Origin: Bradyrhizobium ontarionense
GTDB taxonomy: Bacteria; Pseudomonadota; Alphaproteobacteria; Rhizobiales; Xanthobacteraceae
Assembly (NCBI RefSeq): GCF_021088345.1
Contig: NZ_CP088156.1
Coordinates: forward strand, 5,890,001 to 5,954,000
Direction of reading: 5' to 3'
DNA: 64,000 nucleotides
Shown: positions 22,527-31,342 of the stretch, one piece after another
How the letters are laid out: each line of letters begins with the position of its first letter
How positions within the stretch are numbered: the stretch's first letter is position 1
Position numbers and translations under genes: made by a program
Notes under the pieces: generated by a model
What the model was told of the DNA's origin: nothing
Seen by the model: the letters and a program-made list of their open reading frames with translations, nothing else
Databases searched by the model: none

Positions 22527-23414
22527 TCAATGAGTAAACGTGATCGGAATGGTCAGGACGGTCTGGGCCTGGGGCATACTCGGCGGAAAAGGCGGGAGCG
22601 GTTGGGCGCGTTCGATCATGGCTAACGCTTCCTGATCGTATGCGGGCGAACCGGAGCTGCGTGTGATGTGGCGCGACAGAACGCGGCCGTTCCGGGTCAC
22701 GGTGAAGTTGAGCTGGACGGTGACATTCTGACGCTCGACAGCCGCCGGATAGCGTTTTTCGCGCAGCACCCGGGCCCTCAGCTCGCCGAGCCACGCCGAG
22801 CGTCCGTCATCGGCGCCGACACTCGCATCGGCCTGGTGTCGAGGCGGTGCAATGAGTTTGGGGGCCTGTGCGGGGGCGGTTTCAGCCGACTTGGCAGCAG
22901 GCTTCTTGCGATCCGCGTGCTCGACCTTGGGCCGCCGGGCCGGGGGCGGGCCGATCTTCGTCTCGGACTTCGGCTGTTCGACCACCTTTTCGACGGGCGC
23001 CTGAGCCTCGACCAGCGGCTCCGCGGTCTCGGATGGCGCCGTTGGCTGCGGCGTCTGCTCTGCCGGTGCCGAAGACGGTGGAGGCTCGGCAGCCGCCGAT
23101 TGTTGTTCTGGTTCTGGCGGACGGTCCTCAGGAGAGGGCGCTGGCGGCGGTGCAAGTTCTTCCGCCGGCTGCGGCACGGGCGCGTTCTGCGTCGGCGCCT
23201 GGCCTACGGTCTGAGATGGCGGTTCGGTCGGAGGCGGCAGGAGCTCGACGGTGACGACGGGCGCTGCGGCCAGATCGGCCGTGGGGCGGTAAAACGCCAG
23301 ATAGCCGACGAAAGCCAGGATGTGCGCGGTCGATACGATCGTCGCCGCCAAGCCCAATCCGGTCCAGGGTGATTGGTCTTCTTCGTCGTGCCAAGCGGCT
23401 GGTCGGCTGCTCAT
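22527..23414 (-). CDS. tonB: TonB energy-transducing protein
   Basis: 295 residues: a short cytoplasmic N-terminus, one membrane segment at about 20-42, a long Pro/Glu/Lys-rich periplasmic spacer (about 55-190), and a C-terminal TonB domain with LRARVLREKRYPAAVERQ and a tail ITFTH. TonB spans the periplasm and transmits proton-motive energy from ExbB-ExbD to outer-membrane receptors by binding their TonB boxes. The start overlaps the exbD stop by ATGA, so exbB-exbD-tonB is one operon read right to left. Three TonB-dependent receptors lie in the window and could all be clients. Confidence 0.95.
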   Translation of the reverse strand: MSSRPAAWHDEEDQSPWTGLGLAATIVSTAHILAFVGYLAFYRPTADLAAAPVVTVELLPPPTEPPSQTVGQAPTQNAPVPQPAEELAPPPAPSPEDRPPEPEQQSAAAEPPPSSAPAEQTPQPTAPSETAEPLVEAQAPVEKVVEQPKSETKIGPPPARRPKVEHADRKKPAAKSAETAPAQAPKLIAPPRHQADASVGADDGRSAWLGELRARVLREKRYPAAVERQNVTVQLNFTVTRNGRVLSRHITRSSGSPAYDQEALAMIERAQPLPPFPPSMPQAQTVLTIPITFTH

Positions 23415-23833
23415 GTCCCCTGCCTGACATCCAGCGCGACCAGGGCGACCTTGGTGTAGCCGGTCGCGCGCAGGAGATTCATGACCTCCATCACCTCGCC
23501 ATAGCTCACCGCGCTGTCGGCGCGGAAGAACAGCCGTTTGTCGCGATCGCCGCCGCTCGCCGCTTCGAGCGCTCCTCCGAGCGCCTCGCGCGCCACAGGC
23601 GTGTCGCTGATCGCGAGCGAGCGATCGGCCTTGAGCGTGACGAAGATCGGCTGGTCCGGCCGCGGCTGTGGCGCAGCCGTTGATTTCGGCAGGTCGACCG
23701 GTACGTCCACGGTCGCGAGCGGTGCCGCGACCATGAAGACGATCAGGAGCACCAGGATCACGTCGATGAACGGCGTGACGTTGATCTCGTGGTTGATCGT
23801 GAGATCGTCGCCACTTTCGGCTCGAAAGGCCAT
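23411..23833 (-). CDS. exbD: Biopolymer transport protein ExbD
   Basis: 140 residues with one membrane segment near 22-42 (PFIDVILVLLIVFMV) carrying the conserved Asp24, followed by a periplasmic domain. ExbD forms the proton channel with ExbB and drives TonB. The open frame extends far upstream, but that part is antisense to exbB; the start at 23833 is chosen because the family begins here (MAFRAESGDD) and it lies eight bases after the exbB stop. It overlaps tonB by ATGA. Confidence 0.95.
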   Translation of the reverse strand: MAFRAESGDDLTINHEINVTPFIDVILVLLIVFMVAAPLATVDVPVDLPKSTAAPQPRPDQPIFVTLKADRSLAISDTPVAREALGGALEAASGGDRDKRLFFRADSAVSYGEVMEVMNLLRATGYTKVALVALDVRQGT

Positions 23834-23841
23834 TGCAGCGC

Positions 23842-24945
23842 CTACTCTGCGGCTTCGGTGATGGGCTGGGTCGGCGCTTCCGCCGCGATCCATGTTGGCG
23901 GCGAGTGGACCGGAATGCGGTCCGTCAGACAGAGTACGGCGACCGACGCATCCCGCAATGTCGCGCGGTAACTGCCGATCGCGCGCGTGAATGCATTGTA
24001 GATCACGACCGCCGGAATCGCGGCGACGAGGCCGGCCGCGGTCGAGAGCAGCGCCTCGGCGATACCGGGAGCCACCACGGCAAGGTTGGTGGTGTGCAGG
24101 CGCGAGATGCCAATGAAACTGTTCATGATGCCCCAGACGGTGCCGAAAAGGCCAACGAAGGGGGCGACAGCGCCGATCGTGGCAAGCAATCCCATGCCGG
24201 ACGCGATGCGCCGGCTCGCAGCGGCCTCGACACGCTCGAGCTGCCAGGAAAGCCTGTCTCTCACGCCATGCTCGGAAACACCGGCTGAGAGTTCGGCTTC
24301 CCTCTGCGCAGCTGCGACGAACTTGGCAGCGATGTTGCGATGAAGCCCCAACTCCGATGCCGCGGCCGCAAGTGTCGGTGCGCTGGTCAGGACACGCAGC
24401 CCCGCCCGGACGTTCCGTTTTGCGAGATGCAGCTCGACAATCTTGTATAGCCACACTGTCCACGTCAGGACGGAGGCGAGGACCAGGCCGATCATCACGC
24501 TTTTCACGACGATATCGGCACCGAGAAACATGCCCAAGGGGGAAAGTTCGGCAGGCGTAGCTTCGCTGCCATGGGCGGGCTGCTGTGGAGGAAGAGGGGA
24601 TGCGCTGGGCGCGCGTGTCGCGTCTTGCGCGAGCTCACCGGTCACCGGCGTTTGCGGCTGCGCCGTGACTGCAGCCCCACTCGCGCCGGGTGTATTTGAT
24701 GGTCCATCGGGTGCCGGAGTGCGTGCCGTCGGTGACGATGAGCCCGCGTCCGATGGCACTGTGGCAAAAGACGTCAAGCCACCTGCCTCGACCAGCGTTC
24801 TTCCGGCGGGCGATGAGGGACCTTGCGCCAAGGCCCCTCGATCGAACCAATACAATCCGGAAACGACAATGATGGCAGCGATCAAAATCCGGCATGCAAG
24901 AGTGCCGGATCGCTGCGATGGCCGAGATGACGTTGGGGGGCTCAT
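23842..24945 (-). CDS. exbB: Biopolymer transport protein ExbB, with long N-terminal extension
   Basis: 367 residues from the chosen start. An N-terminal signal-like segment (LIAAIIVVSGLYWF, then ALAQ) and a Pro/Ala/Ser-rich linker of about 100 residues precede the standard ExbB core with three membrane segments and the motif GLLATIGAVAPFVGLFGTVWG. ExbB scaffolds ExbD and powers TonB. Rhizobial ExbB proteins often carry such an extension. A start 26 codons further upstream is open, but ATG 24945 has AGGAA at a good distance and begins MSPPTSS just before the signal segment. First gene of exbB-exbD-tonB. Confidence 0.92.
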   Translation of the reverse strand: MSPPTSSRPSQRSGTLACRILIAAIIVVSGLYWFDRGALAQGPSSPAGRTLVEAGGLTSFATVPSDAGSSSPTARTPAPDGPSNTPGASGAAVTAQPQTPVTGELAQDATRAPSASPLPPQQPAHGSEATPAELSPLGMFLGADIVVKSVMIGLVLASVLTWTVWLYKIVELHLAKRNVRAGLRVLTSAPTLAAAASELGLHRNIAAKFVAAAQREAELSAGVSEHGVRDRLSWQLERVEAAASRRIASGMGLLATIGAVAPFVGLFGTVWGIMNSFIGISRLHTTNLAVVAPGIAEALLSTAAGLVAAIPAVVIYNAFTRAIGSYRATLRDASVAVLCLTDRIPVHSPPTWIAAEAPTQPITEAAE

Positions 24946-25616
24946 TCTGATTCCTGACCTGGCGTTGCCGCGAGACATGCCGCGGACCAGCTCGACGACG
25001 ACCGATGTGCCGCGAGGCGACATCCATGCGAGTTCGTGTCCGGATCAAACTCTGATGTCGTCGCTCAAAACTCACCGTCGTGCCGGATCGGGGCGAAAGT
25101 ACGAAAGGGATTCTGAGTTCGATGCACAACGCGCAGATGATTCCGCAGATGAGCGCAAATGGGTCCTGGAGACATGTAGGTTCACCAGAATGTCCCGCAC
25201 TTATCGGGAAAAAATTCCCGCGCGGACCAAGCCCGATTGCTTGGTCTCGGGGCGAGCGCGATCTGGCGTCCGATTTCATCCGGTGCCGGGCGCTCTGGAG
25301 ACAGTACAAAAGGTGCGATATCAGCGGTTGGCGTGGCGCAGCCCAGGCAGCGGATGTTGGCATGCTAAATCATGGGCGTTCGACGACGCTTATTGAACGA
25401 AACGAGCGTGCACAATTGCAACCATTGGTTGATGTGGCGCTTGGGTTGAACAAGCCTCCACCATCGCCCGGATCACTTTTCAGTCTAGTAGGTCTTGCTC
25501 CTGCTACAATCGGAGACAGTTATTCCTCTTGGAATTGAGGTCGGCAATCGCTGCGGCGCTTGCTGTCGGCAGGACGAATAGTTACATCGTTCCTTGAAAT
25601 GTCGCCGGGCAGATGT
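24946..25616. other. Divergent intergenic region, exbB operon / response regulator
   Basis: Must hold the promoters of both flanking genes. An open reading on the plus strand (25080-25538) and one on the minus strand (24635-25363) have no recognisable features and are not called. No clear operator was found. Confidence 0.4.
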
Positions 25617-26237
25617 ATGCGCATTCTCGTTGTCGATGATCACCCTTTGATCGTCTCGGGTTGCAAAGCTTTGATCGAGAACAATCCCGAGATCGAGCTG
25701 GTCGACGCTGCGGATGGCAAGGCCGGCTATTCCAAGTATTTTTCGACAAGTCCGGACGTCGCAGCGATCGACATCAACCTCCCGGGCATCTCTGGATTCG
25801 AATTGTGCCGACGGATTTTGCTGCGCGATCCGAAAGCTCGGATCGTGATTCTCAGCATGCACAGTGATCCCGTATTCGCCGCCCGCGCGATCGACGTCGG
25901 TGCGAAGGGATACATATCCAAGAACGACGACCCGGCGAGGTTCGTGGACGCGATGTACCAGGTTGGGCGAGGTGCCGTTTATCTTTCGGAGGAGATTGCC
26001 TGCAAGCTTGCCTTCCTCAAGGCGTCGGGAGGATCAAGTCCTCTTCGCGATCTGAACTCAAGGGAGCTCGAGATTCTTCGGCTCTTGGGCGCGGGCCGGA
26101 CCCCTGCGGAGGTCGCCGACACCTTGGATGTCTCATACAAGACCATCGCCAACAATTGCACCGTCCTGAAGAAAAACCTCGGCGCCCGAAGCTTGATGGA
26201 TCTTGCGCGAATCGCGCTCGAACACGGGTTGGCGTGA
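25617..26237 (+). CDS. NarL/FixJ-family response regulator (orphan)
   Basis: 206 residues. Receiver domain with the acidic pair D7-D8, phospho-acceptor D52 (AAIDINLPG), Ser80 and Lys102, then a LuxR-type helix-turn-helix with LNSRELEILRLLGAGRTP and VSYKTIANNCTVLKKNL. It should bind DNA after phosphorylation by a sensor kinase, but no kinase gene is nearby, so its signal is unknown. ATG 25617 (MRILVVDDHP) is preferred because it starts right at the receiver; an in-frame ATG at 25599 would add six residues. Divergent from exbB, so regulation of the exb operon is possible but unsupported. Confidence 0.9.
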   Translation: MRILVVDDHPLIVSGCKALIENNPEIELVDAADGKAGYSKYFSTSPDVAAIDINLPGISGFELCRRILLRDPKARIVILSMHSDPVFAARAIDVGAKGYISKNDDPARFVDAMYQVGRGAVYLSEEIACKLAFLKASGGSSPLRDLNSRELEILRLLGAGRTPAEVADTLDVSYKTIANNCTVLKKNLGARSLMDLARIALEHGLA

Positions 26238-26348
26238 CAATGGCTTTGGGCTCGACATGGGCGTCAATCCCGCCGTCGTCCAACTGGCCATCTGCCGAGG
26301 ATCAATCCGCGCATCCCCTTCTGCGCCAGCTGTCCGTTACCTGCGCCG

Positions 26349-26927
26349 CTATCGCGAGCGGACGGTTTGCTGAGCTAGAAGCGAGAGATCGCGTCCGCTC
26401 CGGATGCTTCGGACGAGCGCTCGACCGGCAAGCTGCAAGGGCCTCGTCCGGCTCAGACGGGTGCCCGTGCGTCGCGTGGTGAGCATGCGCGGGACGAACC
26501 AGCTTGCGGCATGCTCGGGCGTTTCGCCCAGAAGCCTCATCGTGAGTTCGAGGCGGCGTTGGTCGCGTGGGTCGGACTTTGGCTTCACCAGGTTGGTTGG
26601 CATAAGGGTCGGACAGAGGAAGCCGACTTTCACTCCGGTCCCACGACATTCGCGCGCCAGCACGGTGAAGGCTTTGGTCGCCCCCGCCTTGCTGGCGGCA
26701 TAGGGGCCGCTGCCCGGCAGGACCGGGCCCGTGCTGCCGAGCCCTTCCGTCGGCCAGATCCAGCCGCGCCCGGCCTCCCGCATGCCGCGCGCGGCGACAT
26801 GAGCGCTCGTGAGCGCGCCGATCAGATTGATCTCGATGCACGTGGCCATGTCGGCGGGCGCGAGTTCGGCGATGAAGCCGCGGCTCATGCCGACGCCCTG
26901 AGCGAGTGATGCTCTAGCTAGGCGCAT
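26349..26927 (-). pseudogene. Truncated short-chain dehydrogenase/reductase remnant
   Basis: The conserved middle of an SDR is readable: GVGMSRGFI, MATCIEINLIGAL, and the active-site YAASKAG with a downstream substrate-loop region (LCPTLMPTN). The N-terminal Rossmann part with the nucleotide-binding TGxxxGxG and the usual NNAG is missing: similarity starts at about residue 10 and no upstream frame supplies it. The C-terminal quarter is also atypical and Arg-rich. A cofactor-less fragment cannot be an active reductase, so I read it as decayed. Confidence 0.7.
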
Positions 26928-27051
26928 CGTGCCCTGGCGTACATCGCCAGAGGGAGCTGGCTTTGTGAAGCCGTAGTGGCAGTTGCGCGAGGCACATGCT
27001 GCGGGTGGAGGCAGCCTCGCATCTTGGGAAGGCCTGTGTGACTGATCGCGG

Positions 27052-28047
27052 TCAGGTCAACGCAAGGCGCGACATGGTTACGGCCCAAAGCGATAGACCG
27101 CCGAAAGCCAGAAGCCCGAGCATGGTGACCAGACTGAGCCTACGCAGCAACTGCGGCATGGGGCCGGCGAGGCTGGCCCGTTCGGGAAGGGCCGCCATCA
27201 GTCCGGCGGACATGCCGGTCCCCGTTGCGGCAAAGAGCGGGATGTAGAGCATGAAGCCGAAATATCCGTACTCGCGCTTCAGCAGACAGAACGGGCAATG
27301 ATGGTGCGGTTGCTCGTAGACATGCACCGAAATGACCGAGATCACGGCAGCGATTGCGATGATGAAAGCTGCCGGACTGGCGAGCCCGAGGAGGCGCGCG
27401 GCCAGACGCGACTTGGGTGCAAAAACGGCGAGTGCAATTGTGATGGACAGTCCGACGACGAGTAATCCGAGGGCGAGCTTTGGATTCATGCCCGCGATGT
27501 CGGCGCCAGCTTCGCGGCCAGAGTCTCCGAACAGCTTGCCGCAGCACGAGGTGATCGTCGCGGTCTTGAGGTCGACGAAATACGCCAGTTGCAGGCCGGA
27601 CTCGAGGATGATCAGGGGGCCGAGCAGCAGGATTCCGAAGTACTTCTGCCGGATGAACGGATAGTCGCGCCCGCAGGCGTCGGTCCTGTCCAGGATCAGC
27701 CAGACGAAGGTAACGAAGAATACGGCGATCTTGGCGAACAAAGTCGGGAAGCCGTATACGCTGGCATTCAGGGTACCAACTGCGCACATTGCGCCGACGA
27801 ACAGCGCCGACATGCGGTCCGCGTTGAAGGCGAAGGCCGCGAGCGACACCAGTTCCACGGCAGCGACGAAGGCGACCTGGGTCGAGACCAGATAGGTCAT
27901 CTTCTCCAACCTGATCTGCCTCTCGCTGCCGGAAGCGGGATCCCATTGCAGGAGAAGTTGCAGCGCGAACACGCAGGCGGGCAACATCACCAGTGCGGAC
28001 AAGCAGGAAGCCGCAAGAAGCGCAAGAACCGCCGGTTGCAGAATCAT
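27052..28047 (-). CDS. Polytopic membrane protein with HHHCPFC motif, NosL/ABC operon
   Basis: 331 residues with about eight predicted membrane segments. Notable are Cys168-Cys169 in an extramembrane loop and, just after the seventh segment, three histidines 248-250 followed by Cys251-Pro-Phe-Cys254, a plausible thiol or metal-binding site. I do not recognise a named family. It is the last gene of a six-gene operon with two NosL-like proteins and an ABC transporter; its start overlaps the ATPase stop (ATGA) and has GGAGGTG at good spacing. Context suggests a part in metal (copper) or thiol delivery across the inner membrane; the reaction is unknown. Confidence 0.85.
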   Translation of the reverse strand: MILQPAVLALLAASCLSALVMLPACVFALQLLLQWDPASGSERQIRLEKMTYLVSTQVAFVAAVELVSLAAFAFNADRMSALFVGAMCAVGTLNASVYGFPTLFAKIAVFFVTFVWLILDRTDACGRDYPFIRQKYFGILLLGPLIILESGLQLAYFVDLKTATITSCCGKLFGDSGREAGADIAGMNPKLALGLLVVGLSITIALAVFAPKSRLAARLLGLASPAAFIIAIAAVISVISVHVYEQPHHHCPFCLLKREYGYFGFMLYIPLFAATGTGMSAGLMAALPERASLAGPMPQLLRRLSLVTMLGLLAFGGLSLWAVTMSRLALT

Positions 28048-28724
28048 GGTGACACCTCCGCAACCCGTCCGTCGGCGAGGGAAACGACGCCGTCGACGAT
28101 GGGGGCGCCCGTGATCCGCGGGTCGTGGCTGGTTACGATCAGTGTCTTGCCGCGCGCTTTCAGATCGGCGGCGATGGCAAGGAACTGAGCGACACGTTCT
28201 CTATCGAGGCTGGCGGTCGGCTCGTCAGCGATGATGATGTCGGGATCGTTGACGAGCGCGCGCGCGATCGCGACACGCTGCACTTCACCACCGGAGAGGG
28301 TCTCGACCCGGTGGTCGACACGATGCTCCAGTCCGAAGTCTGCCAATAGTTCGACGGCGCGGGTCCTCAACCTTGCGTGCGACAGGCCCTCGGGATAGCC
28401 CGGCAACATGACGTTCTCGACTGCAGTAATGCCGCGAACGAGGTTGAAGCGCTGAAACACGAATCCGAAAGTGCGTCGGCGCAAATTGGTCAAAAAACGC
28501 TGCGGTAGCGCCGAGACGGTTTCTCCGTTCAGACGCACGCGGCCCGAGGTTGGCCGGGTAAGGCATCCCATGATCGAGACGAGCGTGGACTTGCCGGACC
28601 CGCTCGGTCCGGCGAGCACCGTCATCGCTCGTCCTGCGATGCTGAGACTGACGGAGCACAGCGAGTGAACCTCGTTGGGGCATCCTGCATTGTATGTCTT
28701 ACTGATGTCGTCGAGCTCGATCAT
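28044..28724 (-). CDS. ABC transporter ATPase, MacB/LolD type
   Basis: 226 residues with Walker A GPSGSGKST near 39-47, Q-loop, signature LSGGEVQR, Walker B IIIADEPTASLD and the H-loop TSHD. The domain type is that paired with FtsX-like permeases, and such a permease is encoded immediately upstream with an ATGA overlap. These transporters usually work on substrates at the periplasmic face of the inner membrane rather than moving ions through it. The partnership with NosL-like proteins recalls the NosDFY system, but this ATPase is closer to LolD/MacB than to NosF. Confidence 0.92.
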   Translation of the reverse strand: MIELDDISKTYNAGCPNEVHSLCSVSLSIAGRAMTVLAGPSGSGKSTLVSIMGCLTRPTSGRVRLNGETVSALPQRFLTNLRRRTFGFVFQRFNLVRGITAVENVMLPGYPEGLSHARLRTRAVELLADFGLEHRVDHRVETLSGGEVQRVAIARALVNDPDIIIADEPTASLDRERVAQFLAIAADLKARGKTLIVTSHDPRITGAPIVDGVVSLADGRVAEVSP

Positions 28725-29845
28725 CGCATCACCTCGCCCGGATCTGCCGATGCACTCCGCCAGACCGGCACGAGTATCGCCGCGAAATAGGGGAGAACAG
28801 TGAGAAGGGCCAGAGTAGCGACCTGAAGCCCGTCAATGTCGGGACTGAGTCTAAAATGCGGATACAGCGACGACCAACCAATCAGAACGGGTTCGAACAG
28901 GCCGGCCCTGAACAGAAACACGTGGGCATAGGCTGCCGTGAAGCCGAGCAGGAAGGCCGTTCCCGATACAATTGCGCCCTCCATGAGCTTGAGGGCGATC
29001 ACGTCGGATGTATCCCAGCCAATGGCCTTGAGAATGCCGATCTCGCGGCGCTCTTCCGCAGAAAGGCCCGACGCCTTGTCGAACGCGAAGATAGCAAACG
29101 CAATGATTGCGCATGCCATGACCATCAGAACCACCCCCTCGCGCCAGTTGAACAGTGCCTCGTAAGAGCGGGCAAGATCCGCGCGCGTAACGAAGCGGTG
29201 ACCCGGCAGGCGGCTGGCGCCTTTCTCGGCGATCTTCGCTACCTCCTGAGGATTGGCCACGAACAGCGCAAGGTCGGTATAGACTCCGGGGGGAACGGAG
29301 AAGAAGGCCCGCAGGTCGGCTTCGTTCATCAGCACCAGATCGGACGATACCAGGGCCGACTCGGACGCAATCACCGATGCGACCTTGAGTCTGACGAGCT
29401 TGCCTGCAGGTGACACCATGAATAACGGTTTGCCGGCGTCAAGCTTGCGCAGGCGCGCTACGCCCTCGCCGATTGCCGCTTCGCCGGCAGAAAGCTCCGG
29501 ATCGGCCATCAGCGTGTAGTTGGCCGCCGTCGAGTTGTCGTAGAGATAGCCCCAAAGCCTCGCCTCCGCCCGTCTGACGCCGCGCAGTGACCTGAGCATG
29601 TCGAGATCAGTCGCCGTGACGAAGTCGTGCCGCCCCATCACCATCGCCTGCACGACGATGTCCGGACCGACAGCAAGCTGCGCGGATGCCTGTCCGCGCA
29701 GTGCGGCCCCGAATAGAAGGACCGAGCCCAGCAGCGCGACGATGGTCGCGTAGACAAGGGTGATCAGGATCGTTCGCCCGCGCTGCCGCAGCAGCGAGGA
29801 GACTGCGAAATCGAGCAGATGGCGGTTTCGCGCAAAGGCCGTCAA
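28721..29845 (-). CDS. FtsX-like ABC transporter permease
   Basis: 374 residues: one N-terminal membrane segment (about 25-48), a periplasmic domain of some 200 residues, then three C-terminal membrane segments with the FtsX-type EERREIGILKAIGWDTSDV coupling region. A mechanotransmission-type ABC permease that pairs with the ATPase next door. The first codon is TTG and overlaps the preceding stop (TTGA), in line with the chain of overlaps in this operon; no upstream ATG fits. The substrate is unknown, copper or an apoprotein partner being suggested by the NosL neighbours. Confidence 0.9.
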   Translation of the reverse strand: MTAFARNRHLLDFAVSSLLRQRGRTILITLVYATIVALLGSVLLFGAALRGQASAQLAVGPDIVVQAMVMGRHDFVTATDLDMLRSLRGVRRAEARLWGYLYDNSTAANYTLMADPELSAGEAAIGEGVARLRKLDAGKPLFMVSPAGKLVRLKVASVIASESALVSSDLVLMNEADLRAFFSVPPGVYTDLALFVANPQEVAKIAEKGASRLPGHRFVTRADLARSYEALFNWREGVVLMVMACAIIAFAIFAFDKASGLSAEERREIGILKAIGWDTSDVIALKLMEGAIVSGTAFLLGFTAAYAHVFLFRAGLFEPVLIGWSSLYPHFRLSPDIDGLQVATLALLTVLPYFAAILVPVWRSASADPGEVMR

Positions 29846-30150
29846 GGCTCGGTCGTCTCCACTCTGCCGCCGAGGCCCCGCGTCGTAGGCACCGTCAGCG
29901 CACCGGTCGGGAAGTGCTCGAGGCTTCCGGGGCCGTCCTGAAATGCGGAATGCAGATCTGCCAGGGCCGGGTTTCGGACGTATCGAGCCTCATTCAGCAA
30001 AGCGACATCGGTCAGCCCAAGGCGAGCAACGAGGTTGGAGACAACGCCGGTTCCTGCTCGACCCTGCATGCTGACGGCGATGCACCCGGCGAGAGCCGCA
30101 GCCAGCCCAGCCCAGAGACCGACGACCAGGGACGACCCCCGCCGGTTCAC
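29842..30150 (-). CDS. Small membrane-anchored protein of the NosL/ABC operon
   Basis: 102 residues, GTG start overlapping the nosL stop (GTGA). An N-terminal hydrophobic segment (about 8-28) contains LAGC, which resembles a lipobox, so it may be a periplasmic lipoprotein or a single-pass anchored protein. The rest is a short soluble domain with no recognised motif. Its place between nosL and the permease, with overlaps on both sides, suggests it works with the transporter. Confidence 0.7.
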   Translation of the reverse strand: MNRRGSSLVVGLWAGLAAALAGCIAVSMQGRAGTGVVSNLVARLGLTDVALLNEARYVRNPALADLHSAFQDGPGSLEHFPTGALTVPTTRGLGGRVETTEP

Positions 30151-30653
30151 TCGAATCGCCCGTCGTCAAGGGCTGCGAGCAGGGCCGGTGTGATGTCGGA
30201 CGACCGAACGATCCGCTTACCCTTGTGATCGCGCCTGAATTCTTCGGCGTCGTCCTGGCTTTCGTGAGGAACGAGCTCATGACCCATGGGTCCCAACACG
30301 TCGGATCCCATGACATAGATGGCGTCCTTGGCATCGATCAGACGCGTATCGTAGTAGGAGGTGACGCCGATGCCCGCAATGTCCGTGATTTTCCTTCCGC
30401 CGGCCCAGCGCGGCATGTCCGTGAGGTATTTGAACAAGTCCTTGGCGCCGTCGAAATGCGCGGCCTCTCCATCGGCGTAGGCGATGGTGGCAACCCAGAA
30501 GCGGTACGGCGCGACGAACATTCCGCACACGGGGCAGGTATCGCGCGGTCCGGGCGGCGGCAAATGCACCGGTGTCGCCTTGACCTCCGAGCAGAAGAGA
30601 GCCGCAAGGCCGCCGATCACCACGCGGCGGCTCGGATGGCTGGTCAGTGTCAT
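30147..30653 (-). CDS. NosL-family copper-binding accessory protein
   Basis: 168 residues with a signal-like N-terminus and the NosL hallmark C40-P-V-C43-G-M45, plus FDGAKDLFKYL and YVMGSDVLGPMG found across the family. Characterised NosL is a periplasmic Cu(I)-binding chaperone for nitrous-oxide reductase. Here it is usually expected to be a lipoprotein, but the Cys at 21 is not in a textbook lipobox. No nosZ is present in the window, so the client is unknown. Second gene of the operon, 77 bases after the first NosL-like gene. Confidence 0.9.
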   Translation of the reverse strand: MTLTSHPSRRVVIGGLAALFCSEVKATPVHLPPPGPRDTCPVCGMFVAPYRFWVATIAYADGEAAHFDGAKDLFKYLTDMPRWAGGRKITDIAGIGVTSYYDTRLIDAKDAIYVMGSDVLGPMGHELVPHESQDDAEEFRRDHKGKRIVRSSDITPALLAALDDGRFE

Positions 30654-30730
30654 GCTGAAGCATTCCTGGAATTGTCAGCCCCTCCCGTCACCGTCGGCGC
30701 CGACGTGGCGTGGAGGGGCCCCTGTTCGCG

Positions 30731-31342
30731 CTACATTTTCGACCGCGTTTCGCGGCGTTTCTGGCGAAGCATAATCGTGTCGTCCGCCATCACCACATAG
30801 GCCTTGCGTAAGGCCGCGTTGAAGTCGACGACCTCCGCTCCCGCACTCGCCTTCGCTGCTGCCTCGGCCTTCGCCTTGTCGGCAAAGGCCAGCACAGACA
30901 CCTTGGTCATCGTGCCGGGCTTCGATGGATCGACGACATAGGACGCGCTGTCGACAAGCACAAGCGGCTTCGATGCCGCGTCGGCGCCAGCATCGCCTGC
31001 GTAGATCGACTTCGGCCCGCGGTCCATGTTGAGTGAAAGGCCGATCGCTGCACAATGCAGGGAGCAGGTCGCATCGACCGCATCGTCCTCATAGACGATG
31101 AGGTGGCGCGAATGGCTGAATTTGGCTCGTTCCATGCCGCAGTAGCGACATCGCGGATACTTTTTCAACTCGTCGGTCAGAGGCTCCTTGTCCTTGGGGA
31201 GATCCTTGATGAGGCCGTATTTGTCCGTCCATTGAGTCGGCGACAGTGTCATGTCCTCGCTACGAGCCGATGATGTGGCGAGCACGGCGACGGAGGTGAT
31301 GCCTGAGGCGATCAAGGAGCGGCGCGTGATGCGATGGTTCAT
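30731..31342 (-). CDS. NosL-like protein with extra CxxxC pair, first gene of operon
   Basis: 203 residues. An N-terminal twin-arginine-like signal (TRRSLIASG) is followed by a NosL-type C65-R-Y-C68-G-M70 motif and a second pair C93-x-x-x-C97 (ATCSLHC) not present in the neighbouring NosL. The middle (HLIVYEDDAVDATCS) and end (ALRKAYVVMADD) match NosL-like proteins. Probably an exported copper-binding protein. It leads an operon of two NosL-like proteins, a small anchored protein, an ABC transporter and a polytopic protein. No FNR-type box was found upstream. Confidence 0.88.
   Translation of the reverse strand: MNHRITRRSLIASGITSVAVLATSSARSEDMTLSPTQWTDKYGLIKDLPKDKEPLTDELKKYPRCRYCGMERAKFSHSRHLIVYEDDAVDATCSLHCAAIGLSLNMDRGPKSIYAGDAGADAASKPLVLVDSASYVVDPSKPGTMTKVSVLAFADKAKAEAAAKASAGAEVVDFNAALRKAYVVMADDTIMLRQKRRETRSKM

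Noticed and set aside
23834..24463. N-terminal extension of the exbD frame
   Set aside because: It lies antisense within exbB coding sequence in the overlapping register, and the family start MAFRAESGDD fits at 23833.
24635..25538. Open frames on both strands between exbB and the response regulator
   Set aside because: Poor composition, no ribosome site, no motif; one overlaps exbB antisense.
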